From: Arthrobacter sp. FW305-BF8
Lineage (GTDB): Bacteria > Actinomycetota > Actinomycetes > Actinomycetales > Micrococcaceae
DNA length: 64,000 nucleotides
Direction of reading: 5' to 3'
NCBI RefSeq assembly: GCF_021789315.1
Contig: NZ_CP084561.1
Span: 372,001 to 436,000, forward strand
The first letter of the stretch is position 1. Every line of letters starts with the position of its first letter. A program made the position numbers and the translations under genes. Positions 18,187 through 27,029 of the stretch are shown piece by piece. Below the pieces are notes generated by a model. The model searched no databases. It had not been told where the DNA came from and saw only the letters and a list, made by a program, of their open reading frames with translations.

Positions 18187-19164
18187 ATGCCCGCCCGCCG
18201 CACCTATACCTTCCTCGGACCTGAGGGCACTTTTACGGAGGCGGCGCTCCTGCAGGTTCCGGATGCGGCCGAAGCCGTGCGCATCCCCTCCTCCAACGTG
18301 AACGCGGCGCTGGACCGGGTGCGGGACGGATCGGCCGATGCTGCGATGGTGCCCATCGAGAACTCGGTGGAGGGCGGCGTCACGGCCACCTTGGACGCCA
18401 TTGCCTCCGGACAGGAACTGCGGATCATCCGTGAGGCCCTCGTGCCTATCAGTTTTGTGCTGGTGGCGAGGCCCGGCGTCGAACTTTCCCGGATCCGCCG
18501 GATCTCCACGCACGGGCACGCGTGGGCGCAGTGCCGGCTGTGGGTGGACCAGCATATTCCCGGCGCAGAATACGTCCCGGGTTCCTCAACAGCCGCTGCT
18601 GCGATGGGCCTGCTGGAGGAGAACGCGCACTACGACGCCGCGATCTGCGCGCCCATAGTGGCCGCTGAGCAACCAAGCCTGCAGGTGCTGGCCGAGAACA
18701 TCGGCGACAATCCGGGCGCGGTGACCCGGTTCATCCTGGTGAGCCGTCCGGGCGTCCTGCCGGCGCGGACCGGCGCGGACAAGACAACGGTCGTGGTGCC
18801 CCTTCCCGAGGACCGGCCGGGCGCGCTGATGGAAATCCTGGACCAGTTCGCCACCCGCGGGGTTAACCTGAGCCGCATCGAATCCCGGCCCACCGGGCAG
18901 TACCTGGGGCACTACTTCTTCAGCATCGACGCCGATGGGCACGTCGGCGATGCCCGGTTGGCGGACGCCCTCGCCGGCCTGCACCGCATCAGCCCCGCCA
19001 CGCGGTTCCTCGGTTCCTACGGCCGTGCCGATGCGCAGGCGCCCGTAGTGCCCGAGCACACGTCCGATGACGCATTCCGGGCTGCGCATGCGTGGGTCAA
19101 GGGGATACTCGGCGGCGAATCCCCGGGCTCAGAATTGCCGGTGGAAGCTTCGCCGTCAGCGTAG
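18187..19164 (+). CDS. pheA: Prephenate dehydratase
   Basis: Converts prephenate to phenylpyruvate in phenylalanine synthesis; cytosolic, 325 aa, a monofunctional type without chorismate mutase. The N-terminal PDT domain starts with TYTFLGPEGTFTEAAL and includes VPIENSVEGGV. The catalytic-domain end LVSRPG is followed by a C-terminal ACT regulatory domain with ESRPTGQYLGHYFF, the phenylalanine-binding motif of feedback-inhibited enzymes. The length and order match actinobacterial PheA. AAAGGA precedes the ATG. Confidence 0.95.
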   Translation: MPARRTYTFLGPEGTFTEAALLQVPDAAEAVRIPSSNVNAALDRVRDGSADAAMVPIENSVEGGVTATLDAIASGQELRIIREALVPISFVLVARPGVELSRIRRISTHGHAWAQCRLWVDQHIPGAEYVPGSSTAAAAMGLLEENAHYDAAICAPIVAAEQPSLQVLAENIGDNPGAVTRFILVSRPGVLPARTGADKTTVVVPLPEDRPGALMEILDQFATRGVNLSRIESRPTGQYLGHYFFSIDADGHVGDARLADALAGLHRISPATRFLGSYGRADAQAPVVPEHTSDDAFRAAHAWVKGILGGESPGSELPVEASPSA

Positions 19165-19256
19165 ATAAATGCCCTTCGGGGCACTTCCCTGCAAATGTTG
19201 CTGTGCGTATGCTTGCATGATCAACAAAGGGATGGCCCCAGCGAAAGGAGCGGGTC

Positions 19257-19472
19257 ATGTCGGACAAGAATGACAATGACGGCCAGGGAATGATCGTCAA
19301 CCCGAAGCCCACAGGTGATAACCAGGACTGGGACGGGGATGAGGCCGACCGTGCGGACCGCCTGCGCTTCGAAGAGGAGCAGGCCATGATCCGCGAACAG
19401 TCCGAGGCCCGGGCAGCCGCTAAGGCCGCTGCCGAGTCCGCCAAGCACGCCGGCACCGCGCAGTCAGCCTAG
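19257..19472 (+). CDS. Small charged protein with helical C-terminus (71 aa)
   Basis: A 71-residue hydrophilic protein: an Asn/Asp-rich first half, then a continuous predicted helix (RADRLRFEEEQAMIREQSEA onward) rich in Ala, Glu and Arg. No known domain. AAAGGAG precedes the ATG. It lies in its own unit between pheA and the convergent lipid kinase, 11 bp from that gene's stop. The role is unknown. Confidence 0.65.
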   Translation: MSDKNDNDGQGMIVNPKPTGDNQDWDGDEADRADRLRFEEEQAMIREQSEARAAAKAAAESAKHAGTAQSA

Positions 19473-19483
19473 GGGCAGGCAGC

Positions 19484-20560
19484 CTAGGCGCGCGTTCCCA
19501 GGCGCGCGGTTTCTTCCCTCACCCGGACCAGCAGCGACCTCGGCTCCACCTGAACCGTCACCTTCGTGGCGTCCCCCGACGTGTCGCCGTCGAGCTGGGT
19601 GGGCATGGGCTCCGGGCACCTGATGACCACCTTGCCGGAACGGTACATGCTCATGACGGGCAGATGCCGCTTGTGCTTGAACAGGATCTTGGCGTACATC
19701 GCCAGCCAGCCCACGGCGCTCCGGGGGCTCATGACCACCACGTCCAGCATCCCGTCGTCGATCATGGCCTGCGGGATGAAGTCGATGCCGCCCGGCACCA
19801 GGCCGCAATTGGCAAAAAGGACGCTGCGGATCTTCCTCGACTGGTCAGGCTGGTCATCCAGCGAGATGGCGACCTTCTTCCTGCGCCCGGGAAGATGGCG
19901 CACGCCTGCTTCTGTGTAGGCAAGCCAGCCGACGGCGCGCTTGAGGCCATCATTCGTGTCGCCCACAACCTCTGCGTCCATGCCGATTCCGGCCATGACG
20001 AGGAACGAGTGGCTTGAGGAGTGGCCGGTGAGCGAGTTCTCGATCTCCATCCGCGCCGTGTCGATGAACCGCTGGTGGCCGAAGAGCGCCGTCTGGATAT
20101 TGCCGTACAGGTCGTAGACGTTCAGGTCCACGTTGCGGGCCAGCAGGTTGCCGGTGCCGAGGGGGATCAGGCCCATGGCCACCCCGGTATGCGCAAGGGC
20201 CTCAGCCGCCACGCGCACTGTACCGTCGCCGCCGCCCACCAGAACGACGTCGGCCCCGTACTCCAGGGCCGCCCGGACCTGCGAGTGGCCCGGGTCCTCT
20301 ACAGTCGTTTCGAAGAACCGCGGCTCCTCCCAGCCGGCAGTCAGGCAGGCGCGCTGGATGGTGGCGCGGGCTTCATCTGCCTTGGCTTTGATGGGGTTGA
20401 GGATGACGGCGACGCGCTGGCGTTCCAGGCCGTGTTCGTGGGCCGCCTCCCGCACCGCGCTGCGGATGTGCAGCGCCTTCAGCCTGCGCACGCCCCACCA
20501 GCTGGAGACGGCGAAGGCCAGCGCTGCAGCGATCAGGACGTAAAGAAGCAGGTCGCTCAT
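19484..20560 (-). CDS. Diacylglycerol kinase-family lipid kinase
   Basis: ATP-dependent lipid kinase of the DagK/YegS/BmrU family, 358 aa. It starts with a hydrophobic helix (residues 4-20) that would anchor it to the membrane, unusual compared with soluble DgkB. A DAGK catalytic domain follows with NPIKAKAD, the nucleotide loop GGGDGTVR and the IPLGTGNLLARN motif. The natural lipid could be diacylglycerol or a sphingoid-like base. GGAG precedes the ATG. It is divergent from serS with only 55 bp between the starts, so the two promoters must overlap. Confidence 0.88.
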   Translation of the reverse strand: MSDLLLYVLIAAALAFAVSSWWGVRRLKALHIRSAVREAAHEHGLERQRVAVILNPIKAKADEARATIQRACLTAGWEEPRFFETTVEDPGHSQVRAALEYGADVVLVGGGDGTVRVAAEALAHTGVAMGLIPLGTGNLLARNVDLNVYDLYGNIQTALFGHQRFIDTARMEIENSLTGHSSSHSFLVMAGIGMDAEVVGDTNDGLKRAVGWLAYTEAGVRHLPGRRKKVAISLDDQPDQSRKIRSVLFANCGLVPGGIDFIPQAMIDDGMLDVVVMSPRSAVGWLAMYAKILFKHKRHLPVMSMYRSGKVVIRCPEPMPTQLDGDTSGDATKVTVQVEPRSLLVRVREETARLGTRA

Positions 20561-20603
20561 GGTGCTCCAACACTATCCCGCCCGGAGTGTCCTGCGGATT
20601 CGA

Positions 20604-20609
20604 TACCCT
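20604..20609 (+). promoter_or_regulatory. -10 box TACCCT, leaderless promoter of serS
   Basis: TACCCT is followed by six bases and the GTG at 20616; there is no Shine-Dalgarno and no room for a T-box leader. Confidence 0.5.
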
Positions 20610-20615
20610 TGTCTG

Positions 20616-21896
20616 GTGATCGACGTAAAAGACCTCAGCGAAAACCCGGACAAGTTCCGCGCCAGCCAGCGCGCCCGCGGTGCGGACGAGACCCTGGTGG
20701 ACGCGATCATCGACGCAGACGCCGCGCGCCGCACAGCACTGATCAGCTTTGAGAACCTCCGCGCCGAACAGAACGTGTTCGGCAAGAAAGTGGCGCAGGC
20801 CAAGGGCGAGGAAAAGCAGGCGCTGCTCGCCGAGGTCCGCGAACTTGCGGGAGCGGTGAAGGCTGCCTCGGCTGAAGCGGACGCAGCGCAGGCCAAGCAG
20901 GAAGAGCTGCTGCGCACCATCCCCAACCTCATTGAAGACGGCGTGCCGGCAGGTGGCGAGGACGACTACGTTGTGGTCAAGACCGTGGGCACGCCGCGCG
21001 AATTCCCCGATTTCGAGCCCCGCGACCACCTCGAAATCGGCGAGCTGATCGGCGCGATCGACATGGAGCGCGGCGCGAAGGTCTCCGGGGCACGCTTCTA
21101 CTTCCTCCGCGGGGTGGGCGCCCGGCTCGAAATGGCCTTGCTGCAGATGGCCATGGAACAGGCCATCGAGGCCGGCTTCATCCCTATGATCACCCCCACG
21201 CTCGTCCGGCCCGAGACCATGCAGGGCACCGGGTTCGACGTAAAGCACGACGCCGAGATCTACCGTCTCGCCGAGGACGACCTTTACCTGGTGGGTACCT
21301 CGGAGGTGCCCCTCGCCGGGTACCACGCGGACGAGATCCTGGACCTCTCCGCCGGCCCCATCCGCTTCGCCGGCCAAAGCTCCTGCTACCGCCGCGAGGC
21401 CGGTTCGCACGGCAAGGACACCCGCGGGATCATCCGCGTCCATCAGTTCAACAAGGTGGAGATGTTCATCTACACCACGGCGGAAGAGGCCGCGGCTGAA
21501 CATGAGCGCCTGCTGGCCTGGGAAGAGCAGATGCTGGCCAAGTGCGAGCTGCCCTACCGTGTTATCGACACCGCCGCCGGCGACCTCGGCATGTCCGCAG
21601 CCCGCAAGTTCGACTGCGAAGCCTGGGTCCCGACCCAGGGCGCGTACCGCGAGCTGACGTCCACGTCCAACTGCACCACTTTCCAGGCGCGCCGCCTGAA
21701 CATCCGTGAGCGCGTGTTCGCCGAGGACGGCAGCCCCAAGGGCACCCGTGCCGTGGCCACGCTCAACGGCACGCTGGCAACCACGCGCTGGATCGTCGCA
21801 CTCCTGGAACACCACCAGAACGCCGACGGCTCGGTCAACGTGCCGGCGGCCCTGCAGAAGTACCTCGGCGACCTCGAGGTGCTCCCCGTTCTTTAG
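20616..21896 (+). CDS. serS: Seryl-tRNA synthetase
   Basis: Class II aminoacyl-tRNA synthetase charging tRNA-Ser (and tRNA-Sec where present). 426 aa, the normal length. The N-terminal coiled-coil arm (about residues 25-100) contacts the tRNA long variable arm. Motif 2 is FAGQSSCYRREAGS and motif 3 is TSTSNCTTFQARRLNIR. The GTG at 20616 gives the family start VIDVKDLSENPDKFR. The gene is probably leaderless. A large hairpin (21911-21956) follows the stop. Confidence 0.97.
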   Translation: MIDVKDLSENPDKFRASQRARGADETLVDAIIDADAARRTALISFENLRAEQNVFGKKVAQAKGEEKQALLAEVRELAGAVKAASAEADAAQAKQEELLRTIPNLIEDGVPAGGEDDYVVVKTVGTPREFPDFEPRDHLEIGELIGAIDMERGAKVSGARFYFLRGVGARLEMALLQMAMEQAIEAGFIPMITPTLVRPETMQGTGFDVKHDAEIYRLAEDDLYLVGTSEVPLAGYHADEILDLSAGPIRFAGQSSCYRREAGSHGKDTRGIIRVHQFNKVEMFIYTTAEEAAAEHERLLAWEEQMLAKCELPYRVIDTAAGDLGMSAARKFDCEAWVPTQGAYRELTSTSNCTTFQARRLNIRERVFAEDGSPKGTRAVATLNGTLATTRWIVALLEHHQNADGSVNVPAALQKYLGDLEVLPVL

Positions 21897-21910
21897 GCAC
21901 AAGCTTGGCT

Positions 21911-21956
21911 GCGGGTAAATACTCACACCGGGGACAACCTGTGGGTATTTACCCGC
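21911..21956 (+). terminator. 17-bp hairpin after serS
   Basis: Arms at 21911-21927 and 21940-21956 pair over 17 positions with one mismatch around a 12-base loop. It starts 14 bp after the serS stop. No T-run follows. The arm sequence GCGGGTAAATAC is AT-rich in its centre. Confidence 0.55.
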
Positions 21957-22009
21957 TGTTCACGCGCTGCTGTGCGCTGCGTCCTAGCTGGTGTCAGGGG
22001 CGTCTGCTC

Positions 22010-22015
22010 TACTAG
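22010..22015 (+). promoter_or_regulatory. -10 box TACTAG, leaderless promoter of the second HAD gene
   Basis: TACTAG lies five bases before the ATG at 22021. A weak purine-rich AGGAAG overlaps it, so SD-led initiation is not excluded. Confidence 0.4.
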
Positions 22016-22020
22016 GAAGC

Positions 22021-22866
22021 ATGACTACATTGACTGAATTCTCAGCCGCTGGCACCGAAGACCGGCCAGAAGCACAACAGAAACTCATGATCGCCCTGGA
22101 CGTGGACGGCACCCTCGTGGACCACGACGGCCACATGTCCGCCCCGGTCCGCGACGCCGCACAGGCTGTGGTGGCGGCCGGGCACGAGGTCATGATCGCC
22201 ACCGGGCGGTCGCTCAACGCCACGCTTCCGATCATCGAACAGATCGGCCTGGACCGCGGTTACGCCGTCTGCTGCAACGGCGGCGTGACGCTGCGCCTGG
22301 ATCCAGGGTTGCCCAACGGCTACGACATCATCCACAAGGCCACCTTTGATCCCGGCCCGGCGCTCCGCGCCCTCCGCAAGCGCCTGCCGGCGGCGAAATA
22401 CGCGCTGGAGGACGAGGACGGGAACTTCCTCTCCACCGAGCGCTTCCAGGACGCGAGCTTCGGCGTTGAGGCCATCGGCGTCGACTTCCAGACCATGCTC
22501 GAGGCCACGGCCGTCCGCGTCGTCGTCTTCAGCGCGGAGAACACGCCGGAGGAGTTCAACGAAGCCATCGAACACATCGGTCTCGCCGGCGTGACCTATT
22601 CGGTCGGCTGGACCGCGTGGCTGGATATCGCCGCGGCCGGCGTCACCAAGGCCAGTGCACTGGAGAACCTCCGCAGCCGCCTCGGCGTCGATCCCGCCGC
22701 CACGGTTGCCATCGGCGATGGCCGCAACGACATCGAAATGCTCACCTGGGCGGGCCGCGGCGTGGCCATGGGACAGGCTCCGGAAGAAGTGGTGGCCGCC
22801 GCGGACGAGGTCACCAAGTCGGTATACGACGACGGCGCCGCCCACGTGCTGCGGGGCCTTTTGTAA
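22021..22866 (+). CDS. HAD-superfamily phosphatase, Cof type (second copy)
   Basis: 281-aa Mg-dependent phosphatase. Motif I is ALDVDGTL near residue 26, motif II IATGRS, motif IV IGDGRNDIEML near residue 235. It shares overall organisation with the HAD protein at 1052-1870 but has a longer, hydrophilic N-terminus of about 20 residues. A Cof-type phosphatase next to serS is common in actinobacteria as I recall, but no substrate is known. The start is set at 22021, where the leaderless-type promoter fits; a GTG or ATG further upstream would leave no promoter. Confidence 0.87.
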   Translation: MTTLTEFSAAGTEDRPEAQQKLMIALDVDGTLVDHDGHMSAPVRDAAQAVVAAGHEVMIATGRSLNATLPIIEQIGLDRGYAVCCNGGVTLRLDPGLPNGYDIIHKATFDPGPALRALRKRLPAAKYALEDEDGNFLSTERFQDASFGVEAIGVDFQTMLEATAVRVVVFSAENTPEEFNEAIEHIGLAGVTYSVGWTAWLDIAAAGVTKASALENLRSRLGVDPAATVAIGDGRNDIEMLTWAGRGVAMGQAPEEVVAAADEVTKSVYDDGAAHVLRGLL

Positions 22867-22894
22867 GGACCGGCCCTAGTTGTAACAGGCGGCT

Positions 22895-23494
22895 CTAGCG
22901 CACGTCGAGGATCATCGAGAGGAGCCTGGCCGCTGCCGGCCGGGCCGCGTGCTCCTCGTTCCACTGCGACCTCGCCACAGCCTTGCTGACAGCCTGGGAG
23001 GTAATGCCGAGCTCGGCGGCCACGGTCTTCTGCTGGCCGCGCACCCCCGGGGTCATCAGGTCCAGCACGCGCCACTCTGCCTCGCTCCTGTCCCGGACTA
23101 TGTGGCCAAGGAGGCGGAGCACCGACTCGGATTCGGCCGCGACGTCCGTCAGGGGACCCTCCACGGCCACTGGGATGCGCTCTTTGCTGTTGCGGAGGCG
23201 GTCCACGGCGCGGCGGGCGTAGATGAGGCCGTGCCCGCTGGCGTCCTTGATCTGGTTCGGCAGCGGCTCATTCACCGGGCCCACGCCGATCCCCACATAC
23301 CAGGTCCCGCAGCGGAGTGCGATCAGGGCGGCATCCACCGCCTGGTGCGGGCAATCCACGATGCCCTGCACCTCGTCCTCAACGGACCGGTCAAAGTCCA
23401 GTCGCGCCGGGATATGCCGTAGGTCCTTAAGGAGATGCGGGACCCGGTCGCCGTCGCGCCGGCTGTCTGTTTGATTGATAGTCAGCGTGAACAT
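22895..23494 (-). CDS. SatD-like protein with C-terminal helix-turn-helix
   Basis: About 199 aa, cytosolic. The first ~120 residues (FTLTINQTDSRR, then ALRCGTWYVGIGVGPV and SGHGLIYARRAVDRL) resemble the SatD family as I remember it. The last ~60 residues form a plausible winged or simple HTH: QQKTVAAELGITSQAVSKAV. It may therefore be a DNA-binding regulator with a ligand or nucleotide domain; the function is not established. Two starts are possible, at 23503 and 23494. I prefer 23494 because TAGTCT lies a short distance upstream and the encoded MFTLT start looks native. Confidence 0.68.
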   Translation of the reverse strand: MFTLTINQTDSRRDGDRVPHLLKDLRHIPARLDFDRSVEDEVQGIVDCPHQAVDAALIALRCGTWYVGIGVGPVNEPLPNQIKDASGHGLIYARRAVDRLRNSKERIPVAVEGPLTDVAAESESVLRLLGHIVRDRSEAEWRVLDLMTPGVRGQQKTVAAELGITSQAVSKAVARSQWNEEHAARPAAARLLSMILDVR

Positions 23495-23577
23495 GGTGGA
23501 CATCAGACTACCCGGTGGCCACGTCGAGGCAAGCCGGGAGCTGACGGCACGTTACGGATCTCACGCGCTGTTAAAGG

Positions 23578-23626
23578 ACGACGGCGGCAGGTGCGGTTCG
23601 TTGAGAACCGCACCAGCCGCCGTCGT
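23578..23626 (-). terminator. Strong terminator downstream of ppa
   Basis: Arms 23578-23599 and 23605-23626 pair over 22 positions with a single A-A mismatch and loop GTTGA. On the minus strand the stem is followed by CCTTTAA, giving a short T-run. Confidence 0.82.
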
Positions 23627-23652
23627 GAACTCCGAAAGGGGAGCGGTGGGGA

Positions 23653-24141
23653 CTAGTGTGCTGCGGGCACGTAGCGCTTGATGGAAGCCTCAAGTTCGGC
23701 TTCGGCAGCAGCGCGGTCGGCCCAGCCTTCGGCCTTGACCCACTTGCCGGGCTCCAGGTCCTTGTAGCGGGTGAAGAAGTGCTCGATTTCCTTGATCAGG
23801 AATTCATTGACGTCGCTGACTTCCTGGATGTGGTCGAAGCGCGGGTCGGCCGGAACGCAGAGGACCTTGGCGTCCCCGCCGCCGTCGTCGGTCATGTTGA
23901 AGACGCCGATCGGACGGGCCTCAACGATGACGCCCGGGTGCAGATCGAAGTCCTGCAGGAGCACCAGTGCGTCCAGCGGGTCGCCGTCTTCGCCGAGGGT
24001 GTTCTCGAAGAAGCCGTAGTGGGTGGGGTACTGCATGGAAGTGAAGAGGACACGGTCCAGGCGGACTCGGCCGGTCTCGTGGTCGACTTCGTACTTGACG
24101 CGCGATCCCTTGGGGATCTCGATGGTCACGTCATGCTTCAT
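23653..24141 (-). CDS. ppa: Inorganic pyrophosphatase
   Basis: Family I soluble pyrophosphatase, hydrolysing PPi to two phosphates and so driving biosynthesis. 162 aa. It has the conserved YEVDHETGRVRLDR segment, the PTHYGFFENTLGEDGDPLDALVL metal-binding signature (shown in parts, with its Asp ligands), and the later DVNEFLIKEIEHFF. GGAG precedes the ATG at 24141; a longer in-frame extension is unsupported. It is divergent from dacB, as ppa and the dacB homologue are neighbours in mycobacteria too. Confidence 0.96.
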   Translation of the reverse strand: MKHDVTIEIPKGSRVKYEVDHETGRVRLDRVLFTSMQYPTHYGFFENTLGEDGDPLDALVLLQDFDLHPGVIVEARPIGVFNMTDDGGGDAKVLCVPADPRFDHIQEVSDVNEFLIKEIEHFFTRYKDLEPGKWVKAEGWADRAAAEAELEASIKRYVPAAH

Positions 24142-24295
24142 GGAATGCTCCTCGACGATTGCTTGGTGTTCGCGGCACCCGCGATGATCAACCAAAAATG
24201 GGCTGTCGGTGCCGCCGACTACTATTGAGGATATAGCGAGAGGCCCAGGTTTCAGGAACTAATGGGGTAATTTCAGGACTTTGAGGACCAGCAGC

Positions 24296-25813
24296 ATGAG
24301 CGGCACCAGGGGCACGGCGAGCGGCCGCGGCAGGCCTTCAACAGGCAAACTTTCCAAACTGGTCCGGAGCTGGCCCACCCTCCTGATCACCGTGCTCCTT
24401 CTGGCGCTGGCCATTCCCGCCGGGCTGCTCATTGCGCCGGCGCTGACCGGTCCGGCCCGGTCCATGGCCCAGCCTGTCCAGACCCCCGCTTGGCAGCTGG
24501 TCCCGGAACGCCTGTCCGTGCCGCAGGGGATCGATCCGCTCAGCAGCGCCGCGCCGGTGCCGGTTCCCGCAGATGTTGCTGCCCGGCTGGACCCCGTCCT
24601 CAAGACCGACGGCGGCGGCTCCTTCACGGCCGTAGTCCAGGACGCCGCCACCGGCAAGATCCTCTATGACCGGGAAGGCGCCGCCAACAGGATCCCGGCC
24701 TCCAACATGAAGCTCCTCACCGCCGTGGCCGCTTTGCGGGGGATCGGCCCCGAGGAACGGTTCAGCACAAAGGTGGTCGCCGAACCGGTTGCAGGGGCAA
24801 CGTCGGCTGCTGCCGCCACGAGGTCCGTGGTGCTGGTGGGCGGCGGCGACGTCCTGCTCGGGGCCGGCGAATCCGCCGCGGACAAAGTCCTGGGCCATGC
24901 CGGGCTCGGCACGCTGGCCAAACTGACTGTGGACTCGCTGCGGAAGGGCGGCTTCAAGGGGCAGGTTCAGGTGCTTGTGGATGATTCCCTCTTCACCGGG
25001 CCGGCACTGAACCCGGCCTGGAGCGCGGATGACGTTGCTGCCGGTGAGACGGCCCCGCTGTTTCCGCTCGCCCTGAATTCGGCACGATTTGATCCGGCAG
25101 ACACCACGGCACCCCGGCCCCAGGACTCCGCCATCGCCGCGGGGGAGGCGTTCGCCGCCGGCCTCAAAGCGGCCGGTGCGGCCGCGGGCCTCACGGTGGC
25201 ACCCGCCGTCGTACGTGTTGACGGAAAGCCGACGGCGGAGGCCAAAGTCCTCGCCGAAGTGCAGTCCGCGACGGTCAACCAGCAGGTGGACCTCATGCTC
25301 CAGACCTCAGATAACTACCTCGCCGAAACCCTTGGCCGCATGACCGCGCTTGCGGGTGGCCAGCCTGCGACGAACGAGTCGGCCAAGGCCGCCGTGCTGG
25401 CCCAGCTCTCCGGCCTGGGCATTCCCACGGAGGGGATGGTCGCCGCGGATGTTTCCGGCCTGGCCCTCGCCAACCAGGTATCCGCCCGCCAGTTCTCGGA
25501 AGTGGTGCGCGCCATCACCAACGGCAAGGACACCCGGCTCAGGGCAGCGCTGGCGGGGTTTCCGGTGGCGGGGCTGACGGGGACGCTCGGCGACAGATAT
25601 ATCGACGAGTCCACGGCCGAGGGCGCCGGCCTGGTCCGGGCCAAAACGGGAACCCTGAACACGGTGATCGCGCTGAGCGGGTACGTGGTGGACGCCGACG
25701 GCAGGCTCCTGGTGTTCTCCTTCATCGGCAACGGCCTGACGCCGGGAGCCAAGGGCAACAAACCGGCACTGGACGCGGCGGCCACGGCACTGGCAGGCTG
25801 CGGCTGCAGCTAG
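24296..25813 (+). CDS. dacB: D-alanyl-D-alanine carboxypeptidase/endopeptidase (PBP4, peptidase S13)
   Basis: Trims or cleaves peptidoglycan cross-links outside the membrane. About 505 aa. An N-terminal hydrophobic helix (about 27-50) acts as signal anchor. Catalytic motifs are SNMK at residues 136-139 (Ser nucleophile), SDN at 338-340 and KTG at 450-452, all intact. The spacing between SxxK and SDN allows the extra domain typical of class C PBPs. The ATG at 24296 is preferred because GAGGA lies seven bases before it; an in-frame TTG at 24281 has none. First gene of the long plus-strand run. Confidence 0.92.
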   Translation: MSGTRGTASGRGRPSTGKLSKLVRSWPTLLITVLLLALAIPAGLLIAPALTGPARSMAQPVQTPAWQLVPERLSVPQGIDPLSSAAPVPVPADVAARLDPVLKTDGGGSFTAVVQDAATGKILYDREGAANRIPASNMKLLTAVAALRGIGPEERFSTKVVAEPVAGATSAAAATRSVVLVGGGDVLLGAGESAADKVLGHAGLGTLAKLTVDSLRKGGFKGQVQVLVDDSLFTGPALNPAWSADDVAAGETAPLFPLALNSARFDPADTTAPRPQDSAIAAGEAFAAGLKAAGAAAGLTVAPAVVRVDGKPTAEAKVLAEVQSATVNQQVDLMLQTSDNYLAETLGRMTALAGGQPATNESAKAAVLAQLSGLGIPTEGMVAADVSGLALANQVSARQFSEVVRAITNGKDTRLRAALAGFPVAGLTGTLGDRYIDESTAEGAGLVRAKTGTLNTVIALSGYVVDADGRLLVFSFIGNGLTPGAKGNKPALDAAATALAGCGCS

Positions 25814-25884
25814 GGCTGGCACCTGCTTCCGGGCAGCGCCGTGCCGGTTCGCCGGTCAGCGAACTTAAGGCGCGCTGACGGGCG

Positions 25885-25890
25885 CATATG
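25885..25890 (+). promoter_or_regulatory. Possible -10 box CATATG for the DUF2342 gene
   Basis: CATATG lies five bases before the ATG at 25896, and no Shine-Dalgarno is visible for that start. Confidence 0.35.
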
Positions 25891-25895
25891 TTCTG

Positions 25896-27023
25896 ATGGA
25901 GCGTATGGAGTCCACTGCAAGCCAGTCATCCGCCCCGGCCCAGGCCCTCATTAACTGGGACCTTGCCGCGTCCGCCGCAGCACGGCTGGCTCCGCCGGGT
26001 CCGTCGCTGACTGCCGCCGAGATCGGGGACGCCGTCTCCCAGCTGCGCGAGTTGGCGGATGCCTCCGTCCGGCACGTTCACCAGATCACCGGGCTGGAGG
26101 CTGCGCGCGACCTCCGTGACTCATCAGTCCTGGTGGTGGACCGTGCCTCCTGGGCGAAGGCCAACACCCAGAGCTTCGCGGTGATGCTGAAGCCCGCCAT
26201 CGAAAAGATGCTGGAGAGCCGCCGCGGTACCATCAGCCCCGGAGCCACCACCGTCAGCGGCGCCATCACCGGCAGCCAACTCGGCGCTGTGCTGGCATTC
26301 CTCTCCAGCAAGGTCCTGGGCCAGTACGATCCCTTCGCCGCCCTCGCCGAAGGATCACAGGCGCCGCCGGGAGGCCGCCTGCTGCTCGTCGCGCCCAACA
26401 TCATCGCCGTCGAGCGCGAGCTCAATGTGGATCCCACGGACTTCCGGCTCTGGGTGTGCCTGCACGAGCAGACCCACCGGGTGCAGTTCGCCGCGGCACC
26501 ATGGCTCCGGCACCACATGCTGAACGAGATCGACAACCTCAGCGGGCACCTGCTGGGCAACGTCGACTCCCTGATGGAACGCGCTACAGCAGCAGCACGC
26601 TCGCTCAAGGACCGCGCCGGCTCGGGTTCCACTCCGGGCCGGGGCGCCATTCTCGATCTCCTGCAGGACCCCGAGGAAAAGGCCTCGCTGTCCCACCTCA
26701 CGGCCGTCATGAGCCTGCTCGAAGGCCACGCCAACGTGGTGATGGACGCCGTGGACGCCAGCATCGTCCCGTCAGTGAAGACCATCCGGCAGCGGTTCAA
26801 CGCCCGCGGCAAGGACAGGGGCGTCGTCGAGAAGTTCATCCGCAGCCTGCTCGGGCTTGACGCCAAGATGAAGCAGTACAGCGACGGCGCCAAGTTCGTC
26901 AGGGCTGTGGTGGACGTGGCCGGGATGGACGGCTTCAACCGTGTTTGGGAAGCTCCGGCGAACCTCCCCACCGAGGAGGAGATCCACAACGCCCGGATCT
27001 GGCTCGACAGGATGGGTTTCTAG
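25896..27023 (+). CDS. DUF2342 zinc-dependent metalloprotease-like protein
   Basis: Uncharacterised actinobacterial family, also annotated as coenzyme F420 biosynthesis-associated protein. 375 aa. The zinc motif HEQTH is at residues 190-194 inside LHEQTHRVQFAAAPWLRHH, followed by the family's NEIDNL stretch. A later EGHANVVMD segment may give the third zinc ligand (the Glu). Homologues sit between dacB and tilS in many actinobacteria, as here, but the reason is unknown. No signal peptide is seen. A second ATG at 25905 is also possible. Confidence 0.86.
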   Translation: MERMESTASQSSAPAQALINWDLAASAAARLAPPGPSLTAAEIGDAVSQLRELADASVRHVHQITGLEAARDLRDSSVLVVDRASWAKANTQSFAVMLKPAIEKMLESRRGTISPGATTVSGAITGSQLGAVLAFLSSKVLGQYDPFAALAEGSQAPPGGRLLLVAPNIIAVERELNVDPTDFRLWVCLHEQTHRVQFAAAPWLRHHMLNEIDNLSGHLLGNVDSLMERATAAARSLKDRAGSGSTPGRGAILDLLQDPEEKASLSHLTAVMSLLEGHANVVMDAVDASIVPSVKTIRQRFNARGKDRGVVEKFIRSLLGLDAKMKQYSDGAKFVRAVVDVAGMDGFNRVWEAPANLPTEEEIHNARIWLDRMGF

Positions 27024-27029
27024 GTTTCC

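Noticed and set aside
20561..20615. T-box leader for serS
   Set aside because: Only 55 bp separate serS from the divergent lipid kinase, far too short for a T-box.
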